A stretch of DNA of 64,000 nt from Azonexaceae bacterium s22 (GCA_016617495.1 WYCU01000003.1:248001-312000), one strand, 5' to 3'; numbered from the stretch's first letter, positions 34,824-44,414 are shown. Made by a program: numbers and translations. Notes: a model not told the origin generated them from the letters alone.

Positions 34824-36173
34824 ATGGCCTGGCGGCAATCCATCGCGCTGCGCCTTTCGCTGGCCTTCGCGCTGCTTGCCGCGCTCGTCTTCACCCTGCT
34901 TGGCATCTACCTCAGCCGCGCCGCCGACAGCCACATGGCCGAACTCGACGCGCACGAACTGCTCGGCAAACTGGCGCTGACCCGCCACGTCGGCAGCCAC
35001 GCCGGCACCCCCGGCGAACTGGCCGCACGACTGGGCGACGCGCTGACCGGCGAACACGGCGTAATTGTCGCGGTCGACGATGAAAACGGGCCGATTTTCC
35101 GCTGGCCGGATGCCCAGGCCGCCGCCCCGCTCGCCAGCGTGGCCGCGCAGCTTGGCGAAACGCCGCAGCGCATTGGCGCCGGCAACCGCGACTACCGCAT
35201 GGTCGCCGGCCCGCTCGACACCGGCTGGGGCACCTTGGCGCACGTCGTCGTCGCCCGCGACATTCGCCACCACACCGATTTTCTCGACGAACTGCAACGC
35301 GATTTCTGGCTCGCCGTGCTGGCCGCCGCGCTGCTCACCGCCATTGTCGGCAGCCTCCTCGCCCGCCACGGCCTGCGCCCGGTGCGCAGCATGGCCCAGA
35401 CCGCCGGGCGCATTTCCGCCGGCCGCCTGGCCGAACGCCTGCCGGAAGCCGACGTGCCGCCGGAACTGGCCGAGATGGTGCGCGCCTTCAACGCCATGCT
35501 CGGGCGGCTGGAAGAATCCTTCCAGCGCCTTTCCGACTTTTCCGCCGACCTCGCCCACGAGCTGCGCACCCCGATCCACGCCCTGCGCATGCAGACCGAA
35601 GTGACCCTCTCGCGCCCACGCAGCGAAGCGGCATACCGCGAACTGCTGGCCTCCTCGCTGGAAGAATACGAACGCCTGAGCCGCATGACGGCCGACATGC
35701 TGCTATTGGCCAAGGCCGAGCACGGGCTGGTCGTCCCCCAGCGCGAGCCGGTGGCGCTCGCGACGCTGTGCGACCAGTTGATCGACTACTACGGCATCCT
35801 GGCCGACGACCTGCACATCGCGCGCAGCGGCGGCAACCCGAGCGTGAGCGGCGACCGCCTCATGCTGCAGCGCGCGCTGGGCAACCTGCTGCTCAACGCC
35901 CTGCGCCACACGCCCGCCCCCGGCCGGATCGAAATCGAGATCGCCGAAGATGCCGCCGAGGCCCACGTCCGCATCCGCAACAGCGGCCCGCCCATCCCGC
36001 CGGAAACGCTCGCCACGCTGTTCGAACGCTTTGCCCGCGGCAAGCAGGCCGGCGAAGGCCACGGCCTCGGCCTGCCCATTGCCCTCGCGCTGGTCCGTGC
36101 GCATGGCGGACGCATCGCCGCGCATTCGGCGGACGGCATGAACGAGTTTTCGGTCAGCCTGCCCAAGGCCTGA
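34824..36173 (+). CDS. cusS: Heavy-metal sensor histidine kinase, CusS-like
   Basis: 449 residues. TM1 at about residues 12-30, periplasmic sensor to about 155, TM2 at about 160-180, HAMP (LRPVRSMAQTAGRISAGRLAERLP), HisKA with FSADLAHELRTPIHALRMQTE (phospho-His), and HATPase (GNLLLNALRHTP, GEGHGLGLPIALALV). The periplasmic domain contains IVAVDDENG encoded by a copy of the dispersed repeat, so the repeat lies in the sensor domain. Senses periplasmic Cu/Ag and phosphorylates the upstream regulator. Confidence 0.87.
   Translation: MAWRQSIALRLSLAFALLAALVFTLLGIYLSRAADSHMAELDAHELLGKLALTRHVGSHAGTPGELAARLGDALTGEHGVIVAVDDENGPIFRWPDAQAAAPLASVAAQLGETPQRIGAGNRDYRMVAGPLDTGWGTLAHVVVARDIRHHTDFLDELQRDFWLAVLAAALLTAIVGSLLARHGLRPVRSMAQTAGRISAGRLAERLPEADVPPELAEMVRAFNAMLGRLEESFQRLSDFSADLAHELRTPIHALRMQTEVTLSRPRSEAAYRELLASSLEEYERLSRMTADMLLLAKAEHGLVVPQREPVALATLCDQLIDYYGILADDLHIARSGGNPSVSGDRLMLQRALGNLLLNALRHTPAPGRIEIEIAEDAAEAHVRIRNSGPPIPPETLATLFERFARGKQAGEGHGLGLPIALALVRAHGGRIAAHSADGMNEFSVSLPKA
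35064..35078 (+). repeat. Dispersed 16-bp repeat, copy 10
   Basis: ATTGTCGCGGTCGACg in frame as IVAVD in cusS; tail atgaaaacgggccgatttt keeps the extended element. Confidence 0.88.
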
Positions 36174-36309
36174 GGCCAAACCGCCACAGCGCGCCGGGCC
36201 GCGGCTGTAATCCCGCAGCCATGCGGCTTGCCGCGGGATCGACCGGCCTTGTCACAAGGCAGCAATATTGCGCCGCAACAATACCGGCCCCAATTCCCTG
36301 AGCGCGGCC

Positions 36310-38364
36310 ATGAAATCCAGTACCGGATTCCTGAAGAAATACAGCCTCCTGATTCTCGCCATCGTCCTGTTCTTCCTGCTGAGCGTCGGCATTTTTTCCT
36401 TCAACCTCTACAGCTCGCAACAGCTCTCCGAGGACGCCGCGCACATCAACGACAGCGGCAAGATGCGCGGCCTGACACAGCAGAATGCCAAGGCGATTCT
36501 CGCGCTGGCCCAGGAACTGGCTGCGGGCGAGCCGATCCAGACCAGCCAGGCCCAGATTTCCGAAAGCATCCTCGGTATGGACGAGGTCCTGACGCGCATC
36601 CGTTACCGTGCCGAACAGGCGCAGGATGCCAAGGAGCTTGAACTGTTGCGCCGTTTTGAAAAATCCTGGGGGCAACTCACCCTGCTCGGCCGCGAAGTCA
36701 TCGACAAACAACCCGAGCCGGCCGCCGTCGACGCGTTGCGCGGCAAATCCTTCGCCACCAACGTGCGCCAGTTGCAGGATCTCGACGACCTGACGCAGCA
36801 CCTCGAAGAAGGCGCTTCGGCGCGTGCCAACCAGCTCAAGATGGTGCAGGCCGTGGCGATTGCGCTGGCCTTGGGCAATTTCCTGTTCATCGTTTTCTAC
36901 GCCTTCCGCTCGCTGGCCCGCAGCGACCAAGTCGCCTTCGCGGCCAAGCGGGAAACCGAGCAGATTCTCGACACCGTACGCGAAGGCCTGTTCCTGATCG
37001 ACCGCGACGGCACAGTCGGCCAGCAGCGTTCCGGCCAGCTGGAAAGCATCTTCCCCCGCCCCTTGCCGCCGGGTTGCAGCTTCAAGGCGGTGCTCTCGCC
37101 GATGGTCACGCCGGAAACGCTGACCTCAGTGGATAACTACATCGGCCTCCTGTTCAACAAGCGCGTCAAGCCGTCGCTGATCCAGTCGCTCAACCCCTTG
37201 AACCGCGTCGAGGTCGCCGTGCCCGGCAAAGGCGCCAGCGCTTCGGCCTTTCTCAGCTTCAATTTTTCGCCGGTGCGCGAGGCCGGCGAAAAGACCGTGG
37301 CTCACCTGCTCGTCAGCGTCGTGGACGTGAGCCAGGAGGTCTATCTGGAGCGCGAACTGGAAAGCGCGGAGGCGCGCGCCAAGAGTGAAATGAATCTCTT
37401 GCTGGGCGTGCTGGATAACGATCCGGCCGTCGTTGCCGAATTTCTGGATGGCACCGCAGAACGCTTGAACGGCTTGAACACCGTACTCAAGGACTTCGAC
37501 CCGCGCGAGCAGAACTACCGTGACGTGCTCAACTGGGTACTTCGCACCATCCACGGCATCAAGGGCGAAGCCGCCGCGCTGCGCCTCGGGCCGATTGCCC
37601 AGGAAGCCCATGCCTTTGAGGACGTGCTGATGCCGATGCGCCATCGCGAGTTGGCCGGCGAAGACCTCATCCCCGTGGCCACCGGCATTGGCACGATGCA
37701 GCAAGCCATCGCCCAGGTGCGGCGGATTACCGACCGCCTCGGCCACTACGCCGCTGGCGCGGCCGTACCGGAAGGTGAAGAAGCCTTCAACGCAGGCGAA
37801 GACATCCACCAGACGCTGAACCGCATCCAGCGCCTGGCCGTCACCGTGGCCGCCGATCTAAACAAGAAGGTGCGCGTCGAAACCTCGCTGGCACCGATTG
37901 AAACCCTGCCCGACCCGATCCAGCGCATCCTGCGCGAAGGCCTGCCGCAGCTCGTGCGCAACGCCATTGCGCACGGCATCGAAACCGATACGGAACGCCT
38001 TGCCGCCGGCAAGAGCGAAGAAGGCCTGGTACGCATCGAACTCAAGCAGGGCGACAACGGCAGTATCGAACTCATCGTCACCGACGACGGGCGTGGCATC
38101 GACGTCAACAAGCTGCGTGCCGCGCTGATCGAATCCGGCCGCCATTCGCCCGAAGCGGTGGAAAAGATGGCCGACCGCGAAGTCGTGGCGATGATCTTCC
38201 AGCCCGGCTTTTCCACCGCGGAAACGGTTTCCGACCACGCCGGGCGCGGCTTCGGCCTCGATGTGCTGTTCGACCTGATGCGCGAGGCCGGTGCCCGCCT
38301 GCGCATTTCCTCCACGCCCCGCGTGGCCACGTCCTTCATCCTCCAGTGGAGCCCTGCCAAATGA
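36310..38364 (+). CDS. Membrane-bound CheA-like histidine kinase
   Basis: 684 residues. TM1 (about 8-28), a PilJ/NarX-like helical extracytoplasmic domain (SGKMRGLTQQNAKAILALAQEL), TM2 (about 187-207), a PAS-like region beginning ILDTVREGLFLIDRDGTVG, an Hpt-type helix with the phospho-acceptor in TIHGIKGEAAALRLG, and a CheA-type HATPase (LVRNAIAHGIETDTERLAAGK, VTDDGRGID, GRGFGLDVLFDLMRE). No CheW-like domain follows. It is coupled by ATGA overlaps to a CheY and a CheX gene, so it forms a compact phosphorelay rather than a full chemotaxis array. Output unknown. Confidence 0.82.
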   Translation: MKSSTGFLKKYSLLILAIVLFFLLSVGIFSFNLYSSQQLSEDAAHINDSGKMRGLTQQNAKAILALAQELAAGEPIQTSQAQISESILGMDEVLTRIRYRAEQAQDAKELELLRRFEKSWGQLTLLGREVIDKQPEPAAVDALRGKSFATNVRQLQDLDDLTQHLEEGASARANQLKMVQAVAIALALGNFLFIVFYAFRSLARSDQVAFAAKRETEQILDTVREGLFLIDRDGTVGQQRSGQLESIFPRPLPPGCSFKAVLSPMVTPETLTSVDNYIGLLFNKRVKPSLIQSLNPLNRVEVAVPGKGASASAFLSFNFSPVREAGEKTVAHLLVSVVDVSQEVYLERELESAEARAKSEMNLLLGVLDNDPAVVAEFLDGTAERLNGLNTVLKDFDPREQNYRDVLNWVLRTIHGIKGEAAALRLGPIAQEAHAFEDVLMPMRHRELAGEDLIPVATGIGTMQQAIAQVRRITDRLGHYAAGAAVPEGEEAFNAGEDIHQTLNRIQRLAVTVAADLNKKVRVETSLAPIETLPDPIQRILREGLPQLVRNAIAHGIETDTERLAAGKSEEGLVRIELKQGDNGSIELIVTDDGRGIDVNKLRAALIESGRHSPEAVEKMADREVVAMIFQPGFSTAETVSDHAGRGFGLDVLFDLMREAGARLRISSTPRVATSFILQWSPAK

Positions 38365-38732
38365 AACACAAGCTCATGATCGTCGATGACTCGATGATCA
38401 TCCGCAACCACATCACGCGCCTGATGTCCGACCCGCGCCTCCCGCAATTCGAGATCGTCGGGCTGGCCGGCGATGGCGAGCGCGCCCTGGCGCTGGCCAA
38501 GGAACGCCGCCCCGACTGCATCACCATGGACCTGACCATGCCCAACATGGATGGCGAAGCGTGCATCGAGCAGCTTGCCGCCTGCCTGCCGGAGACCCGC
38601 ATCCTCGTCGTTTCCGCCCTCGCCGACAAAGCCACCGCCCTGCGTGCGCTGACCAAGGGCGCCCACGGCTTTGTCCACAAACCCTTTTCCGACGATGCCC
38701 TCGTCACCTCGCTGCTGGAGCTCATGGAATGA
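38361..38732 (+). CDS. CheY-like single-domain response regulator
   Basis: 123 residues, receiver only. DD at residues 9-10 (MIVDDS), phospho-Asp in CITMDLTMPNMDG, conserved S/T in LVVSALADK and K in FVHKPFSDD. It overlaps the kinase gene by 4 bp and the CheX gene by 4 bp. It should receive phosphate from the upstream kinase. Confidence 0.88.
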   Translation: MKHKLMIVDDSMIIRNHITRLMSDPRLPQFEIVGLAGDGERALALAKERRPDCITMDLTMPNMDGEACIEQLAACLPETRILVVSALADKATALRALTKGAHGFVHKPFSDDALVTSLLELME

Positions 38733-39208
38733 ATTTTCGCGCCCTGACCCCCGAAGACATCGAAGTCTTTTCGGAGGCCATTTCCAACTTCTTCAACCTC
38801 ATGACGCGCCAGGCCGCGCAAGTGAAGACCGCCTACGTCTTCAAGGAAGCCGCCCCCATCCTGTGGAACGACTTCAACGGGCTGATCCAGGTTTCCGGCG
38901 GCTTCCGCGGCTCCATCGCCTTCTCCGCACCGCGCGGGCTGCTTAACGAAATCCTCATCGTCATGGGCGAAGCCGACAAGACCGACGCCCATTTTCTCGA
39001 CATCGTCGGTGAAATCGCCAACCAGCTCTCCGGCCGCGCCCGCAAGCACTTCGGCGAAGCCCTCGACATCTCCACGCCCATCTCCTGCGAACGCGACGGC
39101 TTCCCGCTCCACACCACCGCCCAAGGCCCGGCCTACGCCATCCCGCTGACCTGGGGCCCTTACGAAGCCCATCTCGTCGTCCACCTCGACCTCGTCCGCA
39201 AGGGCTGA
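38729..39208 (+). CDS. CheX-like CheY-P phosphatase
   Basis: 159 residues. GEIANQLSGRARKHFGE contains the ExxN phosphatase signature of the CheC/CheX family, and the SGGFRGSIAFSAP and PLTWGPYEAHLVVHLDL strands fit CheX. It probably resets the CheY encoded immediately upstream. Last gene of a three-gene operon followed by a strong hairpin. Confidence 0.85.
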   Translation: MNFRALTPEDIEVFSEAISNFFNLMTRQAAQVKTAYVFKEAAPILWNDFNGLIQVSGGFRGSIAFSAPRGLLNEILIVMGEADKTDAHFLDIVGEIANQLSGRARKHFGEALDISTPISCERDGFPLHTTAQGPAYAIPLTWGPYEAHLVVHLDLVRKG

Positions 39209-39223
39209 ACGCTGCAGTACCCA

Positions 39224-39260
39224 AACCGGCCGGCAGCGCCCTGGTGCCTGCCGGCCGGTT
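39224..39260 (+). terminator. Strong GC hairpin after the CheX gene
   Basis: 13-bp perfect stem AACCGGCCGGCAG / CTGCCGGCCGGTT around an 11-nt loop, 16 bp after the stop. No T-tract follows, so it may be a pause site or a weak terminator. Confidence 0.55.
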
Positions 39261-39376
39261 GCGTTCACACCCCCGCAAATTTCGCCTCAGCGGCCCTACT
39301 GCTGGCGCGGGACAATGGCTATCATCCCGTTAGCCAGCCGGCTTTCGCCGCAATCCACGCTTTCCCCGGTACTGCC

Positions 39377-39589
39377 ATGAGCCCGCCCGCCCCCTTTACC
39401 CCCGAACCCAAAGCACCAGACTACGCGGCGATCGGTGCTTTGCAAGGCCCCGAAAGCGAACACGGTGACGGCGACATGCTCAAACGCACGCCACAGCCGA
39501 TTGTCGCGGTCGACCTCGAAAAATGGCCAAAAATCAAAACACCGCCCCAGCCACCGTGCGCGGCTGACCGCCCGGAGACATCGCAATGA
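39377..39589 (+). CDS. Possible small Pro-rich leader peptide
   Basis: 70 residues, rich in proline and charged residues, no family. It overlaps the DUF3616 gene by 4 bp (ATGA). A repeat copy falls inside and would be read as IVAVDLEKW. The start lacks a Shine-Dalgarno sequence. It may be a real upstream small gene or simply open intergenic DNA. Confidence 0.3.
   Translation: MSPPAPFTPEPKAPDYAAIGALQGPESEHGDGDMLKRTPQPIVAVDLEKWPKIKTPPQPPCAADRPETSQ
39500..39515 (+). repeat. Dispersed 16-bp repeat, copy 11
   Basis: Exact word with tail tcgaaaaatggccaaaaatc, 70 bp before the DUF3616 start. Confidence 0.9.
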
Positions 39590-40581
39590 CCCACGACTTG
39601 CCCAGCCGCACCCGCGCCGCCCTCGCAGCCCTGCTTGCAGCCAGCCTCGCCACACCGGCCGGCGCGCAACAACCGGCCACCTACAACGGCCCCTGCGATG
39701 CCTCGGCCGCCGTGGCGCTCGACACCAGCCACTTCATCGTGGCCAACGATGAAAACAACACCCTCGCCATTTACCGCCAAGGCCACCCTGCCCCGGTCGG
39801 CACCTTGGACCTGGCGGACTTCCTCGGTACGGCCAAAGGCGACGAATCCGACATCGAAGGGGCCGCTACCATCGGCCAGCGCATCTACTGGATCGCCTCG
39901 CATGGGCGCAACAGCAAGGGCAAGGCACGGCCCGACCGGCAGCGCTTCTTCGCCACCGAAATCGTGCCCGGCCAGCCACCCGGCGTCCGAACCATCGGCC
40001 AGCCCTATGCCGGTCTGCTGCGCGATCTGCTCGCGACCGAAAACCTCAAACCCTACGGGCTCGACGAGGCCGCGCGCCGCGCGCCCGAAGCCGAAGGCGG
40101 CCTCAACATCGAAGGGCTCGCCGCCACCGCCGAGGGCAAGCTGCTGATCGGCCTGCGCAATCCTCTACACCGGCAAAAAGCCTTGCTCATCCCGCTCGAC
40201 AACCCCGCCGAAGTCATTGCCGGGCAGCGCGCTCTCTTCGGCACGCCCATGGAACTCGACCTCGGCCAACGCGGCATTCGCAGCATCGAACGCATCGGCA
40301 ACGACTACCTCATCGTCGCCGGCCCGCCCGCCGACCAAGGCAGTTTCGCGCTCTACCGCTGGTCCGGCCAGCGCCACGATGCGCCCGTCGCCATCACCGG
40401 CACAGACCTGAAAAACCTCCGCCCGGAAGCGCTCTTCGCGTTGCCCGGCAGCGCACAGGCCCAACTCCTGAGCGACGACGGCGGGCTGTCGGTGGACGGC
40501 GTGGCGTGCAAGAAATTACCGGCGGATCGACAGGGCTTTCGCAGCCAGCAACTGAATACCGGCAAGGCGCCAGCCAAGTAG
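39586..40581 (+). CDS. Exported DUF3616 beta-propeller-like protein
   Basis: 331 residues. Signal peptide (ALAALLAASLATPAGA) then blocks typical of DUF3616: HFIVANDENNTLAIYR, DIEGAATIGQRIYWIASHGRNSKGK, GLNIEGLAATAEGKLLIGLRNP, GNDYLIVAGPP. These suggest a strand-repeat (propeller) fold. Function of the family is unknown. GGAG lies 8 bp before the ATG. Confidence 0.75.
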   Translation: MTHDLPSRTRAALAALLAASLATPAGAQQPATYNGPCDASAAVALDTSHFIVANDENNTLAIYRQGHPAPVGTLDLADFLGTAKGDESDIEGAATIGQRIYWIASHGRNSKGKARPDRQRFFATEIVPGQPPGVRTIGQPYAGLLRDLLATENLKPYGLDEAARRAPEAEGGLNIEGLAATAEGKLLIGLRNPLHRQKALLIPLDNPAEVIAGQRALFGTPMELDLGQRGIRSIERIGNDYLIVAGPPADQGSFALYRWSGQRHDAPVAITGTDLKNLRPEALFALPGSAQAQLLSDDGGLSVDGVACKKLPADRQGFRSQQLNTGKAPAK

Positions 40582-40772
40582 CCCCGGCAACTCGCCCGGC
40601 ATCGGCGATACCACGGCTCCCGCAGACCGGCTGCCCAAGCGCGAGCCGATGGCAAATTGCCGGCCGCAGGAATACCATTGGCATATTCTGCCGATGATCT
40701 CCTCAAGCCATCGGCCAGACACGAAACATGTAGTCCCTCAACGGCGCAAGCGCGGATCGGGAGGTCGACATC

Positions 40773-41141
40773 GTGAACGAGCTATTTGGTTTCTTTCAGG
40801 GATTGAACGACACCATCGAAGTGTTCAAGCAGCAGGTGGAGCAACGGCACGACTGGGTGCCCACGCTGGTTTTCACCTTGTTCACCTTCATGAACTCGAT
40901 ACGCATCTTTGCCTACCTTCCCCAGTTTCTGAAGATCACCAGCGACACAAACGGCGCCTCGGCCATCTCCTACAGCACCTGGACGCTGTTTTTTCTCTCG
41001 CATATCACCACGGTCGCCTTTGCCATCTTCTACGTCGGCGATCTGGTGATGGCGCTGATCTTTTCCGGCAACGCCTTCGCCTGTTTCGCGATCCTGCTGG
41101 CAACGTTCATCAAGCGCAGGCGTCACGCGCATCCTGGGTAA
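40773..41141 (+). CDS. PQ-loop/SemiSWEET-like membrane protein
   Basis: 122 residues, three predicted membrane helices. IFAYLPQFLKITSDTNG carries the PQ motif and the following AISYSTWTLFFLSH is typical of PQ-loop/SemiSWEET half-transporters, which dimerise to carry small sugars or amino acids. GTG start at 40773 after GGGAGG. An N-terminal 35-residue amphipathic extension is unusual for SemiSWEETs. Confidence 0.72.
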   Translation: MNELFGFFQGLNDTIEVFKQQVEQRHDWVPTLVFTLFTFMNSIRIFAYLPQFLKITSDTNGASAISYSTWTLFFLSHITTVAFAIFYVGDLVMALIFSGNAFACFAILLATFIKRRRHAHPG

Positions 41142-41270
41142 GGCGCGACGCCCTCAACTGCGCGGTTTATCGCCAACCCAACTGCTCGCAACTGCGTGCT
41201 AGCATGCCAAAAGTTTCCGCGCCCGCCCGGCCGTGCCTCGCGGCGCCAACCATCCAGGGAGATCAACAAA

Positions 41271-41834
41271 ATGCAAAGAAGAAAACTGCTGAAGTGCGTG
41301 CTGCCGCTGATGCTCGCCGCCACGGCCGGACTGACGGCCCAGCCGGCATTGGCCGAAACGGTCAGCGACCTCGAAGCCCGCGCCCGTACCGCGCTCAACC
41401 GGCTCACGACCGAAGTGCCGGCCGCCAGGGAACTGGCCAGGGATGCAAAGGCTATCCTCGTCTTTCCCCGGATCACCCGCGTCGGCCTCGTGTTCGGCGG
41501 CCAGCACGGCGAAGGCGTGCTGTTCCGCAACGGCCACGCCTCGGACTACTACTACAGCATCCTCGGTGGCTCCTGGGGATTGCAGGCCGGCGCCCAGCAA
41601 TTCGGCTACGCCATGTTCCTGATGACTGACGAGGCCATCGACTCACTCTCCAGCGCCTCCGGTCTGGAAATCGGCGTCGGCCCCACCGTCGTCGTCGTCG
41701 ACCGGGGCGCAGCCGCATCGCTCACGACCACCACCACACGCAGCGACATCTACGCCTTCGCCTTCTCCCAACGCGGGCTGATGGCCGGCCTCGGGCTGCA
41801 AGGCAACCGGATCGCCAAGGTACCGCGCAGGTAA
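41271..41834 (+). CDS. Exported SYLF (YSC84-like) lipid-binding protein
   Basis: 187 residues with a signal peptide (LLKCVLPLMLAATAGLTAQPALA). SDLEARARTALNRL, KAILVFPRITRVGLVFGGQHGEGVLF and SILGGSWGLQAGAQQFGYAMFLMTDEA are the diagnostic SYLF blocks. Bacterial SYLF proteins are periplasmic or outer-membrane associated and bind lipid. GGGAGA precedes the ATG. Monocistronic. Confidence 0.85.
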   Translation: MQRRKLLKCVLPLMLAATAGLTAQPALAETVSDLEARARTALNRLTTEVPAARELARDAKAILVFPRITRVGLVFGGQHGEGVLFRNGHASDYYYSILGGSWGLQAGAQQFGYAMFLMTDEAIDSLSSASGLEIGVGPTVVVVDRGAAASLTTTTTRSDIYAFAFSQRGLMAGLGLQGNRIAKVPRR

Positions 41835-42341
41835 AGTAACGGGCCGCGCGATGCGGTGACCGGCCGGGCCAACGCTCGTTCGCATTGAGTGCTAATCGAT
41901 GGGAAAGCGATGGTCTCGGCGAAAACCGCCATCCGGCGCCACGCCGCGACCAGAATCTGCGTCACCATGGCATCATCGAAGAGCAGCCCTCGGCTGGTGC
42001 AGATTTCGGTTATTTGTATTGAAAAGCAGCCGTTGGCAATGGTCCATGAGTGCAACTGACGAAAACGATCTGCTACCGAAAAACGTTCATTAAATTTTCC
42101 CGGCACCGCATATGACTGCCATCCATTCCGGGAAATATCACGCGATTTCCGCCGAACTACTGGCTGGGCGAGCGATTCAAGCTGAAGCCATTACCAGCGT
42201 ATTCGGCGTTCGGCTGGCTTATACCGCAAAAACGCTGTCCACATCATGTTAGGTCCTGTATTTCAGACCCGAGCCTGCGCACTTTCTCTTACCAGGCCAA
42301 GGACAACAAACTTCTCACCATTCTCATAACTTAATTCGCCA
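41835..42341. other. Intergenic, transition to low-GC patch
   Basis: 507 bp. No family is recognisable. The only frame of note is a 46-codon ATG frame at 42112-42252 without a ribosome binding site, which I do not call. GC content drops across the region. Confidence 0.4.
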
Positions 42342-42809
42342 TTATAAAATCAACGTTATCGCGTTTCCAAATAAAAAACCAAAGAGCAGAGCGTGAATTA
42401 TCGAGAAAACAATAGCCGATATAGCAAAAAAAGCATCTCGATTAGTTGCAACGCAGCGACGATTTCTTTTTAAGAACTTGAGTGTCCAGCCTGTTATCGT
42501 TCCCGGCGGCACCAGAAATCGTTCAAATCTAGTAGTCAGATATAAGCATAATATGGCGACTCCAGCGAAAAGATAAATCCAAAAACCATAACGAATATGT
42601 AGCCAGTCCCTTGGCCCCACGACAATTCCGACCAATACCCCAAGAATCACCCAAAACTCTTCTGTCGGAATTGCCCTGAAAGCAAGAAATGCAAATGTAG
42701 TAAGTTTTTGTTCACTTTTGGGCTCATCGACTAGGATCTTGGCATAATCAGCTTTATTGAATTTTTCATTTTTGCATTGTGATTCGCCAGCATCATTATT
42801 TGTTGACAT
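42342..42809 (-). CDS. Low-GC orphan membrane protein
   Basis: 155 residues, unrecognised. A hydrophilic head (residues 1-40) is followed by helices at about 50-70 and 78-95 and a C-terminal hairpin at about 128-153. Codon use is AT-rich (many AAA, ATA, TTT), strongly unlike the genome. It may be an immunity or transport accessory protein from a mobile source, but nothing proves that. Confidence 0.6.
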   Translation of the reverse strand: MSTNNDAGESQCKNEKFNKADYAKILVDEPKSEQKLTTFAFLAFRAIPTEEFWVILGVLVGIVVGPRDWLHIRYGFWIYLFAGVAILCLYLTTRFERFLVPPGTITGWTLKFLKRNRRCVATNRDAFFAISAIVFSIIHALLFGFLFGNAITLIL

Positions 42810-42957
42810 AAATTAAGTCACTCTCATGGCCCCCCGTCAAATCCCTATATCTTTACGGATGACAGATCCAGTTAAAAATCACAGCTTACGCGCATGTGTT
42901 TTGCTTTTGACGCGCCTCCAATAAAACTCTGGTTCTTTGTATAAGCGCCATATATCG

Positions 42958-43163
42958 TCAACCATCCTGCAAGATTCCTATTTGTCGCGCTGCCGCACCC
43001 TTCAATTCCAACACCTCATCCACGGCCAACCCTCTCGGCACCTGATGCGTAATGAACACCATGGTGACCTTACCTTTCAACCTGTTGATCGTCATGGCAA
43101 AGTGTTCCGCCGTCTGCTGATCGAGATTTGACACCGCCGCACCGAAGATCAGAATCTTCTGCG
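42958..43163 (-). pseudogene. Broken C-terminus of a type I secretion ABC transporter (HlyB/LktB type)
   Basis: On the minus strand the frame reads KILIFGAAVSNLDQQTAE, then FAMTINRLKGKVTMVFITHQ and ending ILQDG*. This is the Walker B/D-loop/H-loop end of peptidase-type T1SS ATPases (normally ILIFDEA...). The Walker B Asp and catalytic Glu have become Gly and Ala. Upstream only IETIALAMLKRRR is recognisable, in a different frame (stop at 43149), so the gene has lost most of its length and is frameshifted. Evidence of a former T1SS locus. Confidence 0.75.
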
Positions 43164-43297
43164 CTTGAGCATTGCGAGGGCAATTGTTTCAATCACGTCA
43201 TGAATTACATCAAATGCGCCAATCACTTTTGTTAAGGCCAGCCTGAACCGCTTAAGGTTTTCTTCAACAAATTTATTTAAGGCATTGATATCAAAAA

Positions 43298-43864
43298 TCA
43301 GCCAAAAATTAGCTTTCCGCCCCAGCCAACAACAATTACCCATAGAAAAACATAACCCACTTGATTCAAGAGCAAAAACAATACAAACACATCACCAAGG
43401 GCCAATGAATAAAAGCCATAGGATTTTTGATGCGGCCCGGGCATACCAGTGCCCGCCACAAAAGGCACAACACAAATGCATAACAAAATAAATACAAGAC
43501 CCAAGTTAAACAAAGTAGACGACTCAGGCTTTTCGGTTTCCACTTTTATATACTTGGCAAGCAAAAACCCCGCAAAAGAACCAATGATAGGAGAGGTTAC
43601 CATTACCAGACCGTATGCTGTTGCAAAAAACGAATGGTGCTTCGCAAGAGAAGAAATACTCTGAACCTCTGGTATTAAATTAAATACATTGGCAGATTCA
43701 TCAAAAATCCATTTGTATGAATCAGGCGAAAAAATAGCTATCAAATAAATAGTTACAACTGCAATAGCAACTGCCAAATATGAGTACTTAAATATTGCTG
43801 CAAGTCGCGGTGGGATAGCATGATTTCCATCAGGATGAAGCCTAAATTTTGCTGTAAATTTCAT
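43298..43864 (-). CDS. Low-GC orphan multi-pass membrane protein
   Basis: 188 residues from ATG 43864; unrecognised. Four predicted helices (about 27-47, 80-103, 115-137, 150-180) and short charged loops. AT-rich codon use matches the 42342 gene, so the two probably arrived together with the T1SS remnant between them. Confidence 0.55.
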   Translation of the reverse strand: MKFTAKFRLHPDGNHAIPPRLAAIFKYSYLAVAIAVVTIYLIAIFSPDSYKWIFDESANVFNLIPEVQSISSLAKHHSFFATAYGLVMVTSPIIGSFAGFLLAKYIKVETEKPESSTLFNLGLVFILLCICVVPFVAGTGMPGPHQKSYGFYSLALGDVFVLFLLLNQVGYVFLWVIVVGWGGKLIFG

Positions 43865-44414
43865 AACTAACGCCACCAATGATAATCACAAAAAATAGCA
43901 TCAAATCAGACAAATAAAAAACACAGAACAGGTTAGCGCTGTTTCGATTTTTTGCTAAATCGCCTTTTCTATTTCCACGATCAAGCGCTGTTCGAGACAT
44001 CTCATTTTTTCCGTTTCTCCTGTCGCCAGGGAAACAATCAAGGCCTGGTTTTATTTCACACCTCTTTGAATGCGGTCGCCAAATCCGAGGATCGGCATCA
44101 TGTGATTTTTGGCGTTTTGGCGGGTCGACCGCGACAATTGCATCCGTAGCTTACCGATTTAGCCGAGTGCCGTTAACTGGCAAAAACATAAGGTTTTGAC
44201 GAACAGGCTAATTTTTATGTCCGCAGCTTCGCTTACCGGCATTGCGCCAGGAAGCCAAATGGGACGGGCTTCGGTTTCCCTGATGTTATCCCGCCTGCCA
44301 CCACTACCGAAAAAATAGTCCTTGAGACGAGTTTCACCCAATAATAGTGAATCGCCCTGGCTTTACTAGACTTGCCCTAATCAGTGAAATACCAAACCCT
44401 TTACCCACCCTGCC
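43865..44414. other. Intergenic low-GC region
   Basis: 550 bp with no supportable gene on either strand. It contains repeat copy 12 at 44123-44138. The GC content returns to normal at the FAD oxidoreductase gene. Confidence 0.45.
44123..44138 (-). repeat. Dispersed 16-bp repeat, copy 12
   Basis: Exact word on the minus strand with tail cgccaaaacgccaaaaatc, a conserved element inside otherwise low-GC intergenic DNA. Confidence 0.9.
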
